From Fusobacterium sp. JB019 (GTDB lineage: Bacteria > Fusobacteriota > Fusobacteriia > Fusobacteriales > Fusobacteriaceae): DNA of 64,000 bases. The translations under genes were made by a program, and so were the position numbers. This document shows, piece after piece, positions 16,866 to 25,516 of the stretch (position 1 is the first letter of the stretch; each line of letters begins with the position of its first letter). The notes below the pieces were generated by a model that made no database searches, was not told the DNA's origin, and worked only from the letters and a program-made list of their open reading frames with translations. The stretch lies in assembly GCA_030673965.1 (NCBI GenBank), contig JAUTCN010000007.1, positions 79,997-143,996 on the forward strand. The letters run 5' to 3'.

Positions 16866-17001
16866 TATCTATAATTATAGTTAATTATACTATAGAAGCA
16901 GCTTTTTTTCAAGGTTTTATATAAAACTATTGACAAAAATAGATAAAAATTGTAAAATACTTACAGATAGATATAGATAAGTTAAATCTGTTTATAGATA
17001 A
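16866..17001. promoter_or_regulatory. Operator array of the Xre-S24 repressor
   Basis: TTATAGATA occurs on the minus strand at 16866-16874 beside the repressor start and on the plus strand at 16992-17000; TATAGATAA is at 16972-16980 and a shorter TAGATA at 16940-16945 inside the facing promoter. A perfect 12-bp palindrome CTATAATTATAG covers 16869-16880. Repeated sites on both promoters fit a repressor controlling itself and the facing gene. Confidence 0.55.
16930..16958 (+). promoter_or_regulatory. Promoter of the 70-residue ORF
   Basis: TTGACA (16930-16935), 17-bp spacer containing a TAGATA element, TAAAAT (16953-16958). Putative operators lie within and downstream of it. Confidence 0.78.
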
Positions 17002-17025
17002 CATTGTTAGGATGGAGGAAAAATT

Positions 17026-17238
17026 ATGAAAATACTTATAAAAAATAGAAAGTGGAATATATTTTTTGAAACGAAAGTTTTAGTTTGCGATATTACAGAA
17101 AAAAATGGTATTTTTAATATTTCTTTTCAATATAAAGATAATAATATAACTATAAAAAGTGAGAATATAGATAATACTTTAAAGTATTTAGATGAAGTTT
17201 TTAAAAAAGAGAAAAAAAGAGCAGAAGAAAGTTATTAA
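17026..17238 (+). CDS. Hypothetical 70-residue protein facing the Xre-S24 repressor
   Basis: Not recognised. A charged soluble protein, starting MKILIKNRKWNIFFETKV and ending with a lysine/arginine-rich helix (KKEKKRAEESY). It has a strong promoter, a GGAGG ribosome site and its own terminator, so it is probably a real gene. Its position opposite a CI-like repressor, with the shared operators between, suggests it is the repressed output of a damage-responsive switch. I cannot tell whether it is a Cro-like regulator, an inhibitor or a toxin; no helix-turn-helix is obvious. Confidence 0.72.
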   Translation: MKILIKNRKWNIFFETKVLVCDITEKNGIFNISFQYKDNNITIKSENIDNTLKYLDEVFKKEKKRAEESY

Positions 17239-17245
17239 AGAGTAA

Positions 17246-17280
17246 AAAAGAAGTTATTAAAAAATAACTTCTTTTGTTTA
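17246..17280. terminator. Bidirectional terminator
   Basis: A 13-bp stem ending in GAAGTTATT / AATAACTTC with AAAA loop; T-rich on the plus strand and T6 on the minus strand, so it can also serve the convergent cobQ. Confidence 0.87.
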
Positions 17281-17295
17281 TTTATAAGTGCTTAA

Positions 17296-18792
17296 TTATT
17301 TTAAAATTTTATAAATAGCTTCCATATCTAAATGACTTCTCATAACTCTAGCAAGTCTTCTATATTCTTTTTCTTTAAAAGATTCAAGACTCATAAAGTC
17401 ATAAATAGGTTCAAGTCCTTTTTTAATTCTTATTTTATTTAGCAACTTTCTTGTAAACTTAGCAGAATCAAATATTCCATGAATGTAAGTTCCAATAATA
17501 TTACCTTTACAAAGAATACTAAAATCTTTTTCAGGAACAACAGAAGAAGAATTATCTCCAGTTGTAATTCCTTGATGAAGTTCATATCCACTAACTTTTA
17601 GTCCATCAAATCCCTCAAGAATTCCAGTGCAATTAGATAGAGTTCTAGATACTTGTTTGGTGTATTTATCAGTTTCCATTTTAGTTTTTACATCAAAGAA
17701 TCCAAGGCATTCAATTTTTAAGTAACTACTTTCAACTTGAGATAAGTCCTTGATACTTTTACCTAACATTTGAAATCCACTATGAATCCCAACAATAACC
17801 TTTCCTTTTTCAGCAAGATTTGTTATTTTTTTAGTTATTTGCCTTTCTTTTATTATGCTGTAATCATAAATAGCATTTTTGCTTCCAGGTAATATAATCA
17901 TATCAAAATCATCATTTAAATCTTCAGCCTTACTTACATAAACTAAATTAACATCATCATACATTAAAAATGAATTAAAATCAGTTGAATTAGATAATTT
18001 TCCAAATTGAACAACTGCGATATTAATATCTTTAACTTCTTTTTTTTCTTTAGCATTAAAGATATAGCTATCTTCATCTTCTATATTAATATCAAAATAA
18101 GGAATAACTCCTAAACAAGGAACAGAAATATTTTCTTTCTTTAAAACCTCATCTAACATTTTAATTCCTTTTTCAAGAAGAGAAATATCTCCTCTAAATT
18201 TATTTATAATATAGCCTTTTATTTTTTTTCTATCTGATTTTCTAAGAAGCATGATAGTTCCATAAATAGATGCAAAAACTCCTCCTCTTTCAACATCAGC
18301 AATAAGTACAACAGGAGCTTTTACTGCAGAAGCAATTCCCATATTGGCAATATCCATTGTTCTTAAATTAATTTCAGCTGGACTACCAGCACCTTCTAAA
18401 ACTCCTATTTCATATTCTTGTTGAATTTTAGAATAATTTGTTATAGCTATTTCTCTAAATTTTTTATAATGTTTATAATATTCTGCTGCATTCATATTTT
18501 TAAAAGGTTTTCCTTCTAAAATAACTTGAGAACAATCATCTTCTCCAGTTGGTTTTAAAAGAATAGGATTCATAAAGGCTTTAGGAGTTGTATTAGCAGC
18601 TTCAGCTTGTACAACTTGGGCTCTACTCATTTCATAACCGTCAATATCAACATATGAATTTAAAGCCATATTTTGAGATTTAAATGGAGCAACTTTATAT
18701 CCATCTTGAGAAAAAATTCTACATAATCCAGCAGTAAGAATAGATTTACCCACCGAGGATCCAGTTCCTTGTAACATTATTTTTTTATGCAT
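17296..18792 (-). CDS. cobQ: Cobyric acid synthase
   Basis: Amidates four carboxylates of adenosylcobyrinic a,c-diamide using glutamine and ATP in cobalamin synthesis. 498 residues with an N-terminal dethiobiotin-synthetase-like ATPase (GTGSSVGKS P-loop at 9-17, then PFKSQNMALNSYVD) and a C-terminal triad-less glutamine amidotransferase domain; GIHSGFQMLG corresponds to the nucleophile elbow, where most CobQ proteins have GxCGGxQ. Here serine-like SGFQ replaces the expected cysteine region, which deserves a check. No other cob genes are nearby. ATG 18792 follows GAGGTG; an upstream ATG at 18804 lacks a ribosome site. Confidence 0.9.
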   Translation of the reverse strand: MHKKIMLQGTGSSVGKSILTAGLCRIFSQDGYKVAPFKSQNMALNSYVDIDGYEMSRAQVVQAEAANTTPKAFMNPILLKPTGEDDCSQVILEGKPFKNMNAAEYYKHYKKFREIAITNYSKIQQEYEIGVLEGAGSPAEINLRTMDIANMGIASAVKAPVVLIADVERGGVFASIYGTIMLLRKSDRKKIKGYIINKFRGDISLLEKGIKMLDEVLKKENISVPCLGVIPYFDINIEDEDSYIFNAKEKKEVKDINIAVVQFGKLSNSTDFNSFLMYDDVNLVYVSKAEDLNDDFDMIILPGSKNAIYDYSIIKERQITKKITNLAEKGKVIVGIHSGFQMLGKSIKDLSQVESSYLKIECLGFFDVKTKMETDKYTKQVSRTLSNCTGILEGFDGLKVSGYELHQGITTGDNSSSVVPEKDFSILCKGNIIGTYIHGIFDSAKFTRKLLNKIRIKKGLEPIYDFMSLESFKEKEYRRLARVMRSHLDMEAIYKILK

Positions 18793-18870
18793 AAAACACC
18801 TCATCTTAATACTTATTTTCTATATATTATTATAATATATATTTCATAAAAAATAAAACATAATTTGAAA

Positions 18871-18906
18871 AAAATAAAAAAATAGGAGATAACATCTCCT
18901 ATTTTT
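18871..18906 (-). terminator. Terminator of ptsI
   Basis: A 13-bp stem AAAAATAGGAGAT / ATCTCCTATTTTT with loop AAC, followed by T-rich sequence on the minus strand. Confidence 0.9.
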
Positions 18907-18920
18907 AGATATTTTAAATT

Positions 18921-20651
18921 TTATTTTCCATAATGAAGTTCATTGAATTTTCCAATTTCTTCTAAAATTTCTTCAGGTGTAGCCATAGCAAGAACTCTAT
19001 CAACTAATTCTTCACAAGATTTTTTATCAAGTGACATTATATTTTTCTTAATTCTAGGAACAGAGATAGCAGACATAGAGAATGAGTCTAATCCCATACC
19101 AAATAATATAGCTGTAGCATTTTCATCCCCTGCAAATTCTCCACACATTGAAATACTTATATTTCCAGAGTGAGCTCCTTCAATAGCATATTTAATAGCT
19201 TGTAAAACAGCTGGGTTATAAGAATTATAAAGAGCAGAAATTTTTTCATTTCCTCTATCAACTGCAAGAGTATATTGAGTTAAATCATTAGTTCCAATAG
19301 AGAAGAAATCACATTCTTTAGCAAAAGAAGCCGCTCTTAAGCAAACAGCAGGAGTTTCTACCATTATACCAAGTTGAATATTTTCATCAAAAGCTATTCC
19401 TTCCTTTCTTAATTCTTCTTTACATTCTTCTAAAAGTGCTCTAGATTTTCTAACTTCAGTAAGAGAGATAATCATAGGAAGCATAATTTTAATATATCCA
19501 AAAGCAGAAGCTCTTAGTAAAGCTCTAAATTGAGTTTTTAAAATTTCAGGTCTATCAAGGCAAATTCTTAAAGCTCTCCATCCAAGGAAAGGATTTTCTT
19601 CTTTAGGAAGCTCCATATAAGAAAGATTTTTATCCCCACCTATATCCATTGTTCTAATAGTTACAGGTTTTCCTTCTAAAGCAGAAGCAACTTCTTTGTA
19701 TGCTTCAAATTGTTCTTCTTCTGTTGGGAAAGAATCATTATTCATAAATAAAAATTCAGTTCTATAAAGTCCAATTCCTTGAGCTCCATTTTTAAGTAAT
19801 CCAGGTACATCTTTAGGAGATCCTATATTAGCCCAAGCTCCAACTTTAATTCCATCTTTAGAAATTGCATCCTTATCTTTTAATTGTTTTAAAAGTTCTT
19901 TTTCTTTTAAAAATTCTTTTTGTTTTTCAGTATATATTTTAGTTTCATCTTCTGTAGGGTCAATTATAACGATTCCTTCTAAAGCATCAACAATAATAGG
20001 AGTACCTACTTTACAGTCTGAACAAATAGATCCAGTACCAACAACAGCAGGTAATTCTAGAGATCTAGCCATTATAGAAGAATGTGCTGTTTTTCCTCCA
20101 ATTTCAGTAACAAAAGCAATAACGTTATCTAAATCAAGTTGAGCAGTATCTGATGGTGTAAGGTCTTTAGTTATAACTACAGAATCCTTAGGTAAAGTAG
20201 ATAAATCAATTATTTCAGTTCCTGTAACATTAAATAACCATCTTTTTCCAATATCTCTTAAATCTGCAGCTCTTTCTCTTAAATATGGATCTTCTAGGTT
20301 GCTTAACATTTCACAATAACCTTCAATTCCTTGTTCTAAAGCATTTTCTGCAGAAATATTATCATCTTCAATTAACTCAATAACTTCATCAAAAAGATCC
20401 TCATCTTCTAATAATGTAATATGTCCGTCAAATATTGCTGCTTTATCTTCACCTAATTTTTTAGCAGTTTTTTCTCTTATTAAAAGTAATTGTTCTTTAG
20501 AAGTATTTCTTCCATTTAATAATTTTGCTTTTTCAGCTTCAATATCTTCAATAGAGTTTTTATTGATAACTAACTCATTTTCAAGATATAAAAATATTTT
20601 TCCTATTGAAACCCCAGGAGAAGCTGGAATTCCTTTTATAAGTTTACTCAT
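18921..20651 (-). CDS. ptsI: PTS enzyme I (phosphoenolpyruvate-protein phosphotransferase)
   Basis: Transfers phosphate from phosphoenolpyruvate to HPr. 576 residues, normal length. The phospho-histidine motif GGKTAHSSIMARS lies near 184-196, and the PEP-binding barrel includes GLYRTEFLFM, TIRTMDIGGDKN and SIGTNDLTQYTLAVDRGNE. It is read after ptsH, but a hairpin with a T run stands in the 67-bp gap, so part of the transcripts should stop after ptsH. It ends at a strong terminator. Confidence 0.96.
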   Translation of the reverse strand: MSKLIKGIPASPGVSIGKIFLYLENELVINKNSIEDIEAEKAKLLNGRNTSKEQLLLIREKTAKKLGEDKAAIFDGHITLLEDEDLFDEVIELIEDDNISAENALEQGIEGYCEMLSNLEDPYLRERAADLRDIGKRWLFNVTGTEIIDLSTLPKDSVVITKDLTPSDTAQLDLDNVIAFVTEIGGKTAHSSIMARSLELPAVVGTGSICSDCKVGTPIIVDALEGIVIIDPTEDETKIYTEKQKEFLKEKELLKQLKDKDAISKDGIKVGAWANIGSPKDVPGLLKNGAQGIGLYRTEFLFMNNDSFPTEEEQFEAYKEVASALEGKPVTIRTMDIGGDKNLSYMELPKEENPFLGWRALRICLDRPEILKTQFRALLRASAFGYIKIMLPMIISLTEVRKSRALLEECKEELRKEGIAFDENIQLGIMVETPAVCLRAASFAKECDFFSIGTNDLTQYTLAVDRGNEKISALYNSYNPAVLQAIKYAIEGAHSGNISISMCGEFAGDENATAILFGMGLDSFSMSAISVPRIKKNIMSLDKKSCEELVDRVLAMATPEEILEEIGKFNELHYGK

Positions 20652-20680
20652 TTTATAAATACCGTCCTTTGAAATAGAAT

Positions 20681-20710
20681 AAAAAAAGAGGGGAAACCCA
20701 AATCCCCTCT
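20681..20710 (-). terminator. Intercistronic terminator/attenuator between ptsH and ptsI
   Basis: On the minus strand AGAGGGGA-loop-TCCCCTCT is followed by TTTTTTT. As it lies between two cotranscribed genes, it probably reduces EI synthesis relative to HPr. Confidence 0.82.
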
Positions 20711-20718
20711 CACTTAAA

Positions 20719-20985
20719 TTAGTCTTTTAAATTAGCAAGAAGTTCAGCTAATTTTTCAACAGCTTCTTGTTCATCTGAACCATCAGCATAAACAGTTACT
20801 TTAGTTCCTTTTTTAATACCAAGAGAAAGAAGTTTTAATAAAGAAGTTCCTTTTACTTTTTTCCCAGTTTCATTTTCAATTTGTACAGTTGAATCAAAAG
20901 TTTTAGCCAAACTAACAAATTCATTTCCAGGTCTAGTATGAAGACCAGTTTCGTTTGTAATCTCAATAGTTTTACTACATGCCAT
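20719..20985 (-). CDS. ptsH: HPr phosphocarrier protein
   Basis: Small PTS phosphocarrier, 88 residues. Phosphorylatable His16 stands in GLHTRPGNEF, and Ser48 in GTSLLKLLSLG aligns with the regulatory Ser46 of Bacillus HPr. The serine surroundings (TSLLKLL instead of the Bacillus KSIMGVM) are altered, and no HPr kinase is in the window, so seryl control is uncertain. ATG 20985 is preferred: a GTG three codons upstream overlaps the ribosome site AGGAAGG. Confidence 0.96.
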   Translation of the reverse strand: MACSKTIEITNETGLHTRPGNEFVSLAKTFDSTVQIENETGKKVKGTSLLKLLSLGIKKGTKVTVYADGSDEQEAVEKLAELLANLKD

Positions 20986-21061
20986 ATTTTTCACCTTCCT
21001 AAAAAAATATTAAATTATTACCCATTATATTTATAAATAAATCTCTTTAAACAGTACTAAT

Positions 21062-21090
21062 AGCATATATTATTTTTAAAAGTTTGTCAA
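21062..21090 (-). promoter_or_regulatory. Promoter of ptsH-ptsI
   Basis: On the minus strand TTGACA (21090-21085), 17-bp spacer and TATGCT (21067-21062). It lies downstream of typA, so the PTS genes need not depend on the truB-typA transcript. Confidence 0.62.
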
Positions 21091-21162
21091 TAAAATAAAA
21101 ATAGTATAATTTTGAAAGAACTAAAAGTCACCGATGAACGCTCAAAAAAAGCACAGATTTAA

Positions 21163-22971
21163 TTATTTTTTAAAGTTTGCTCTTCTTTCTTTTATAGATA
21201 AATATTTTTTTCTTAGTCTAACAAAATTAGGTGTTACTTCAACATATTCGTCGTCAGTGATATAATCTAAAGCTTGTTCTAAGCTTAAAATTCTAGGTGG
21301 AGCTAGTTTAACAGCATCATCACTTCCAGCAGCTCTTGTATTAGTAAGTTTTTTAGTTTTACATGCATTAACAACTAAATCATTTTCTTTACTATGTTCT
21401 CCAATAACCATTCCAGCATAAATTTCTACACCAGGAGCAATAAATAATTCTCCTCTTTCTTGAATTGCATTTAATGCATAAGCAATAGAAGTTCCAGATT
21501 CAGTTGCAATTAATACACCTTTTTTTCTTCCATTAATAGGTCCTTTGAATGGTTCGAAGTCATAGAAAGAATGATTCATTATTCCAGATCCTTTAGTATC
21601 AGTTAAAAATTCATTTCTATATCCAATAATTCCTCTTGCAGGAATTTTAAATTCTAAACGAGTATATCCATCTTGTCCAGGAGTCATACTTACAAGTTCA
21701 CCTTTTCTAGAACCTAATTTTTCAATAACTACTCCTGTAAATGCTTCATCAATATCTATAACAGCTAATTCTATTGGCTCATGTTTTTTACCATTAATTT
21801 CTTTAAAGATAACTTTAGGCTTAGAAACTTGAATTTCATAACCTTCTCTTCTCATATTTTCTAAAAGAATAGATAATTGAAGTTCTCCTCTACCTTTTAC
21901 AATAAATGAATCAGGAGAATCAGTAGTCTCAACTCTAATACTTACATTATTTTGTAATTCTTTTTGAAGTCTATCCCAAATATTTCTAGAAGTTATATAT
22001 TTACCATCTTTTCCTGCGAAAGGAGAGTTATTTACCATAAAAGTCATAGATAGAGTAGGCTCATCTATATCAATAAGAGGTAAAGCTACAGGATTTAAAG
22101 CATCAGCAATAGTTTCTCCTATATCAAGATTAGAAAGACCAGCAATGGAAATAATTTCTCCAGCTACAGCTTCTTCAACTTCAACTTTTTTAAGCCCTTC
22201 ATAACCATAAATTACAGAAACTTTTCCTTTAACTTTAGTTCCATCTCTTTTAATAAGTATTATTTCTTGATTTCTTTTAACTTTTCCGTTGTGAATTTTT
22301 CCAACAGCTAATTGTCCAACATAGTTATCATACTCAATGTTAGTAACTAAAAATTGTAAAGGAGCGTTAATATCTCCATCAGGATCATCAACATTTTTTA
22401 AAATAGATTCAAATAGAGGTTTCATGTCTACTTCTTCATCTTCTACTTCATTTTTAGCAAATCCACCTTTTCCAGATGCATAAAGAACTGGGAATTCAAG
22501 TTGGTAGTCATTAGCATTTAATTCAATAAATAAGTCATAAACCATATATAGAACTTCTTCAGGTCTAGCATTAGGTTTGTCTATTTTATTAACTACAACA
22601 ATTGGTCTGTGACCTTGTTCTAAAGCTTTCTTTAAAACATATTTAGTTTGAGGCATAGGTCCTTCAAATGCATCAACTAATAAAATAACAGAATCAACCA
22701 TTTTCATAATTCTTTGTACTTCTCCACCAAAATCAGCATGGCCTGGAGTATCAACTATATTTATTTTATAGTCATTATACTTTACAGAGGCATTCTTAGA
22801 AAAGATTGTAATTCCTCTTTCACGTTCAATGTCATTAGAGTCCATAACTCTTTCGTTAACTTTTTCAAGCTCGTGACTTCCAAATACTCCAGCTTGTTTT
22901 AACATACAGTCAACAAGAGTAGTTTTACCATGGTCAACATGGGCAATAATTGCAATGTTTTTAATTTTCAT
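21163..22971 (-). CDS. typA: Ribosome-associated GTPase TypA/BipA
   Basis: Translational GTPase of 602 residues, close to EF-G/LepA, which helps 50S subunit assembly and stress growth. GTP-binding motifs: AHVDHGKTT (9-17), [19 protein letters not shown]. The C-terminal BipA-specific region includes [20 protein letters not shown] and [16 protein letters not shown]. It starts 25 bases after truB and probably shares its transcript. No clear terminator follows. Confidence 0.97.
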   Translation of the reverse strand: MKIKNIAIIAHVDHGKTTLVDCMLKQAGVFGSHELEKVNERVMDSNDIERERGITIFSKNASVKYNDYKINIVDTPGHADFGGEVQRIMKMVDSVILLVDAFEGPMPQTKYVLKKALEQGHRPIVVVNKIDKPNARPEEVLYMVYDLFIELNANDYQLEFPVLYASGKGGFAKNEVEDEEVDMKPLFESILKNVDDPDGDINAPLQFLVTNIEYDNYVGQLAVGKIHNGKVKRNQEIILIKRDGTKVKGKVSVIYGYEGLKKVEVEEAVAGEIISIAGLSNLDIGETIADALNPVALPLIDIDEPTLSMTFMVNNSPFAGKDGKYITSRNIWDRLQKELQNNVSIRVETTDSPDSFIVKGRGELQLSILLENMRREGYEIQVSKPKVIFKEINGKKHEPIELAVIDIDEAFTGVVIEKLGSRKGELVSMTPGQDGYTRLEFKIPARGIIGYRNEFLTDTKGSGIMNHSFYDFEPFKGPINGRKKGVLIATESGTSIAYALNAIQERGELFIAPGVEIYAGMVIGEHSKENDLVVNACKTKKLTNTRAAGSDDAVKLAPPRILSLEQALDYITDDEYVEVTPNFVRLRKKYLSIKERRANFKK

Positions 22972-22996
22972 AAATTTCCTTCCTTGTAATATTTAA

Positions 22997-23863
22997 TTAA
23001 TAATATTTATACGCTTTTAATCTTTCTGAAACAACATGGGCAAGTCCCAAAAAATAATTTGTTTCAGAGTCATATACTCTATAGAACCCATTTTTTAAAT
23101 TAGGGGTAACTAAAGTATTTCCATTTAAAAATAATGTTTTATTTTTTTCTCCTGTAATAGAAAAATTAGGATAATCAAAATATGATTCTATATCATATAG
23201 AAAAGAAAAATCATTATTTTCTTTTAATTGTTGAATTTTTTCCAAAGAAAAACTATTTTCAACAGTTTCTTTTCCAACTTTTGTTCTAACTAAAGAAGTC
23301 ATAGTTGCAAAAGTTTTTAAATCTTCTCCTATATCATAAATAAGAGAACGAATATAAGTTCCCTTGGAAACAACACATTTAATTTTTACTTTTTTTCCAT
23401 CGAATTCTAATAGTTCTAAAGAAAATATAGAAATGTCTCTAGCTTTTCTTTCAATAGTCTCTCCTTTACGAGCAAGCTCATAAAGTTTTTTCCCATTTAC
23501 TTTAATAGCAGAATACATTGGAGGAACTTGTTTTATATCTCCAATATAATTTTTTAAAACATTTTCTAATTGTTCTTGTGTAATAGAAAAATCATCAACC
23601 CTATTCAAGATTTTTCCTTCAGTATCATAGGTATCAGTTTTATATCCTAAATCAAATTCAGCTATATATTCTTTTTCTTTCTTTTCAATATCTTGTACTA
23701 GTTTAGTAGCTTTTCCAACGCATACAATAAGAACCCCTGTAGCAAGTGGATCTAAAGTTCCAGTATGTCCTATCTTTCTAATAGATAATATTTTACGAAG
23801 TTTTCTGATAACATCAAAGGATGTAATTCCTTGAGGTTTGTTAATATTTATAATTCCATTCAA
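22997..23863 (-). CDS. truB: tRNA pseudouridine-55 synthase
   Basis: Isomerises U55 in the T loop of tRNAs. 288 residues; the catalytic aspartate lies in GHTGTLDPLATGVL and MYSAIKVNGKKLYELAR follows. KGTYIRSLIYDIG is the C-terminal family segment. A TTG start is the best candidate, with GGAG 11 bases upstream. First gene of a truB-typA transcript. Confidence 0.96.
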   Translation of the reverse strand: MNGIININKPQGITSFDVIRKLRKILSIRKIGHTGTLDPLATGVLIVCVGKATKLVQDIEKKEKEYIAEFDLGYKTDTYDTEGKILNRVDDFSITQEQLENVLKNYIGDIKQVPPMYSAIKVNGKKLYELARKGETIERKARDISIFSLELLEFDGKKVKIKCVVSKGTYIRSLIYDIGEDLKTFATMTSLVRTKVGKETVENSFSLEKIQQLKENNDFSFLYDIESYFDYPNFSITGEKNKTLFLNGNTLVTPNLKNGFYRVYDSETNYFLGLAHVVSERLKAYKYY

Positions 23864-23926
23864 AAAAAATCAACTCCATTTTTCAAGTTACAGATGATTA
23901 TACCATAAAATCAAGCATAATAAAAT

Positions 23927-23954
23927 AAAAATAGAGAATTTATTCTCTATTTTT
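23927..23954 (-). terminator. Terminator of the secreted glycoside-hydrolase-like gene
   Basis: A 12-bp stem AAAAATAGAGAA / TTCTCTATTTTT, then T-rich on the minus strand. Confidence 0.85.
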
Positions 23955-23977
23955 AAGTTAATGTGTAGTTTATTTTA

Positions 23978-25396
23978 TTAATGTTTTATTTTTGGGGGAT
24001 GATATCTGTTAGCAGGATTCCATAAAAGATATTGATTAATTCCCAAATCTTTTAAAGCATCAACTTGCAACTGAACTTCCTTATGTCCGTAAGGAATGTA
24101 TCCTTTAACCCATTTTGCAGTAAAATCTTGAATCCAAGGTCTTATATAAGCAGGATTATTAATATTGTTGTTTCTATTAATTGAGTCTAATGTACAATGA
24201 TAAATTATTTTATAAGGATTAGCATCAGGAATCTGAACTCCATAAGAATATCTAGCATAATGGCTAGGGTACATCATAGGAGAAAGATAATCAGTGTATC
24301 CACTCATTCCTTCCCAGTATTGTCCAAGTCCCATATCATCTTTAAATGTACCTATTTGTCCGTAAATGTCAGCACTTAAATAAATTCCAATTTTAGAAAG
24401 CTCAGTTTTAGAATATTTAAGATATCGTTGTATAGTAACAGGTTTTCCTTCATTTTTTTTGTTAGGATAAATGACTTTTTTATCAAGTCTTCCTCCATTA
24501 GATGCAGGGAATCTAACATAATCAAATTGAATTTCATTAAATCCAACTTTAGCAGCTTCTTTTGCTACAGCTACATTATATTTCCACATATTTTCGTCAT
24601 AAGGAGAGATCCAAACTATTTTATCACTATTAGTGTAAGGAGTATTATCTTTACGTTTTCTAATAACTTTTTCAGGATGTGCCTTTCCATAAGAAGGATC
24701 TTTAAAAGAAACTATTCTAGCTATAGTATAAATATTATTATCCTTTAGTTTTTTCATAACTTTAGTGATATCTTTAACATAATAACGATCTAAAGCGTAA
24801 GGATTATATTCTAGAAGAGATTCATTCATTTTCCATGATAAATGTCCAAAATCATTTTTAACATCAATAACAAAAGCATTTATTTCAGTTTCATTTGCTA
24901 ATTTTATTAGAGAATCTAACTTTCTCGTAGATGCAAAAGAGTTAAAACTAACATAAATTCCTTTTACATCAATTTTTTTATTAGATTTATAAATTTCTTT
25001 TTCAGGAAAATCTTTATATTCTATATTTTTCCAGTTTTCAGGAAGAAGACTTGTATAATTAGGAGTTAAGTATTTAGTTTTAACCCATCCAATTTTAGTT
25101 TTTAAATTATGGTTATACTTAACTTTTGTCCATAATTCGGTAGTCACAGTTTTTTTTATAATTTCCTTATTATCTTTTATAATTTTTTTAGTATTAATAA
25201 TTTCAACTTTTTTATCTCCTAAGACTTCTAATCTAGTTTTAGATGAAATTTTTCCAATTGATTTTTTATCATTTAGAGAATTCACTAAATTAATATTAGA
25301 ACCAGTGGTATATAGATAGTATTTTTTTCCAAATATAGATGTAGAAAATAAAACTAATAAAGACAAAACAAACAAAAATTTAAAATTTTTTTTCAA
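23978..25396 (-). CDS. Secreted putative glycoside hydrolase (DUF4015) with SH3-like domain
   Basis: 472 residues with a Sec signal peptide (MKKNFKFLFVLSLLVLFSTSIFG). Residues about 28-115 look like a bacterial SH3-type domain (YLYTTGSNINLVNSLNDK, then a WTKVKYN strand). From about 140 the DUF4015 barrel begins: KGIYVSFNSFASTRKLDSLI, FVIDVKNDFGHLSW, EIQFDYVRFPA and MMYPSHYA. These are the conserved segments of the COG1306 putative glycoside hydrolases; the substrate is unknown. An envelope or peptidoglycan role is a guess from the SH3 domain. The start is TTG with GGAGGG upstream. Confidence 0.8.
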   Translation of the reverse strand: MKKNFKFLFVLSLLVLFSTSIFGKKYYLYTTGSNINLVNSLNDKKSIGKISSKTRLEVLGDKKVEIINTKKIIKDNKEIIKKTVTTELWTKVKYNHNLKTKIGWVKTKYLTPNYTSLLPENWKNIEYKDFPEKEIYKSNKKIDVKGIYVSFNSFASTRKLDSLIKLANETEINAFVIDVKNDFGHLSWKMNESLLEYNPYALDRYYVKDITKVMKKLKDNNIYTIARIVSFKDPSYGKAHPEKVIRKRKDNTPYTNSDKIVWISPYDENMWKYNVAVAKEAAKVGFNEIQFDYVRFPASNGGRLDKKVIYPNKKNEGKPVTIQRYLKYSKTELSKIGIYLSADIYGQIGTFKDDMGLGQYWEGMSGYTDYLSPMMYPSHYARYSYGVQIPDANPYKIIYHCTLDSINRNNNINNPAYIRPWIQDFTAKWVKGYIPYGHKEVQLQVDALKDLGINQYLLWNPANRYHPPKIKH

Positions 25397-25516
25397 AGTA
25401 ACCCTCCGTAAAATAAAATGATATTCTTAGATTATATCATAAATAAATATTTTTAATAGAGATTTTATGATAAAATATAAAGTAGAAACTCATAAAAATA
25501 ATAAAAAGGAGAAAAG

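Noticed and set aside
16163..17238. A prophage
   Set aside because: Only a repressor and one small gene are present; no integrase, portal, terminase or tail genes nearby.
18943..19173. Open frame on the plus strand inside ptsI
   Set aside because: Lies wholly antisense to a complete ptsI, has no ribosome site and no family features; a shadow frame of an AT-rich gene.
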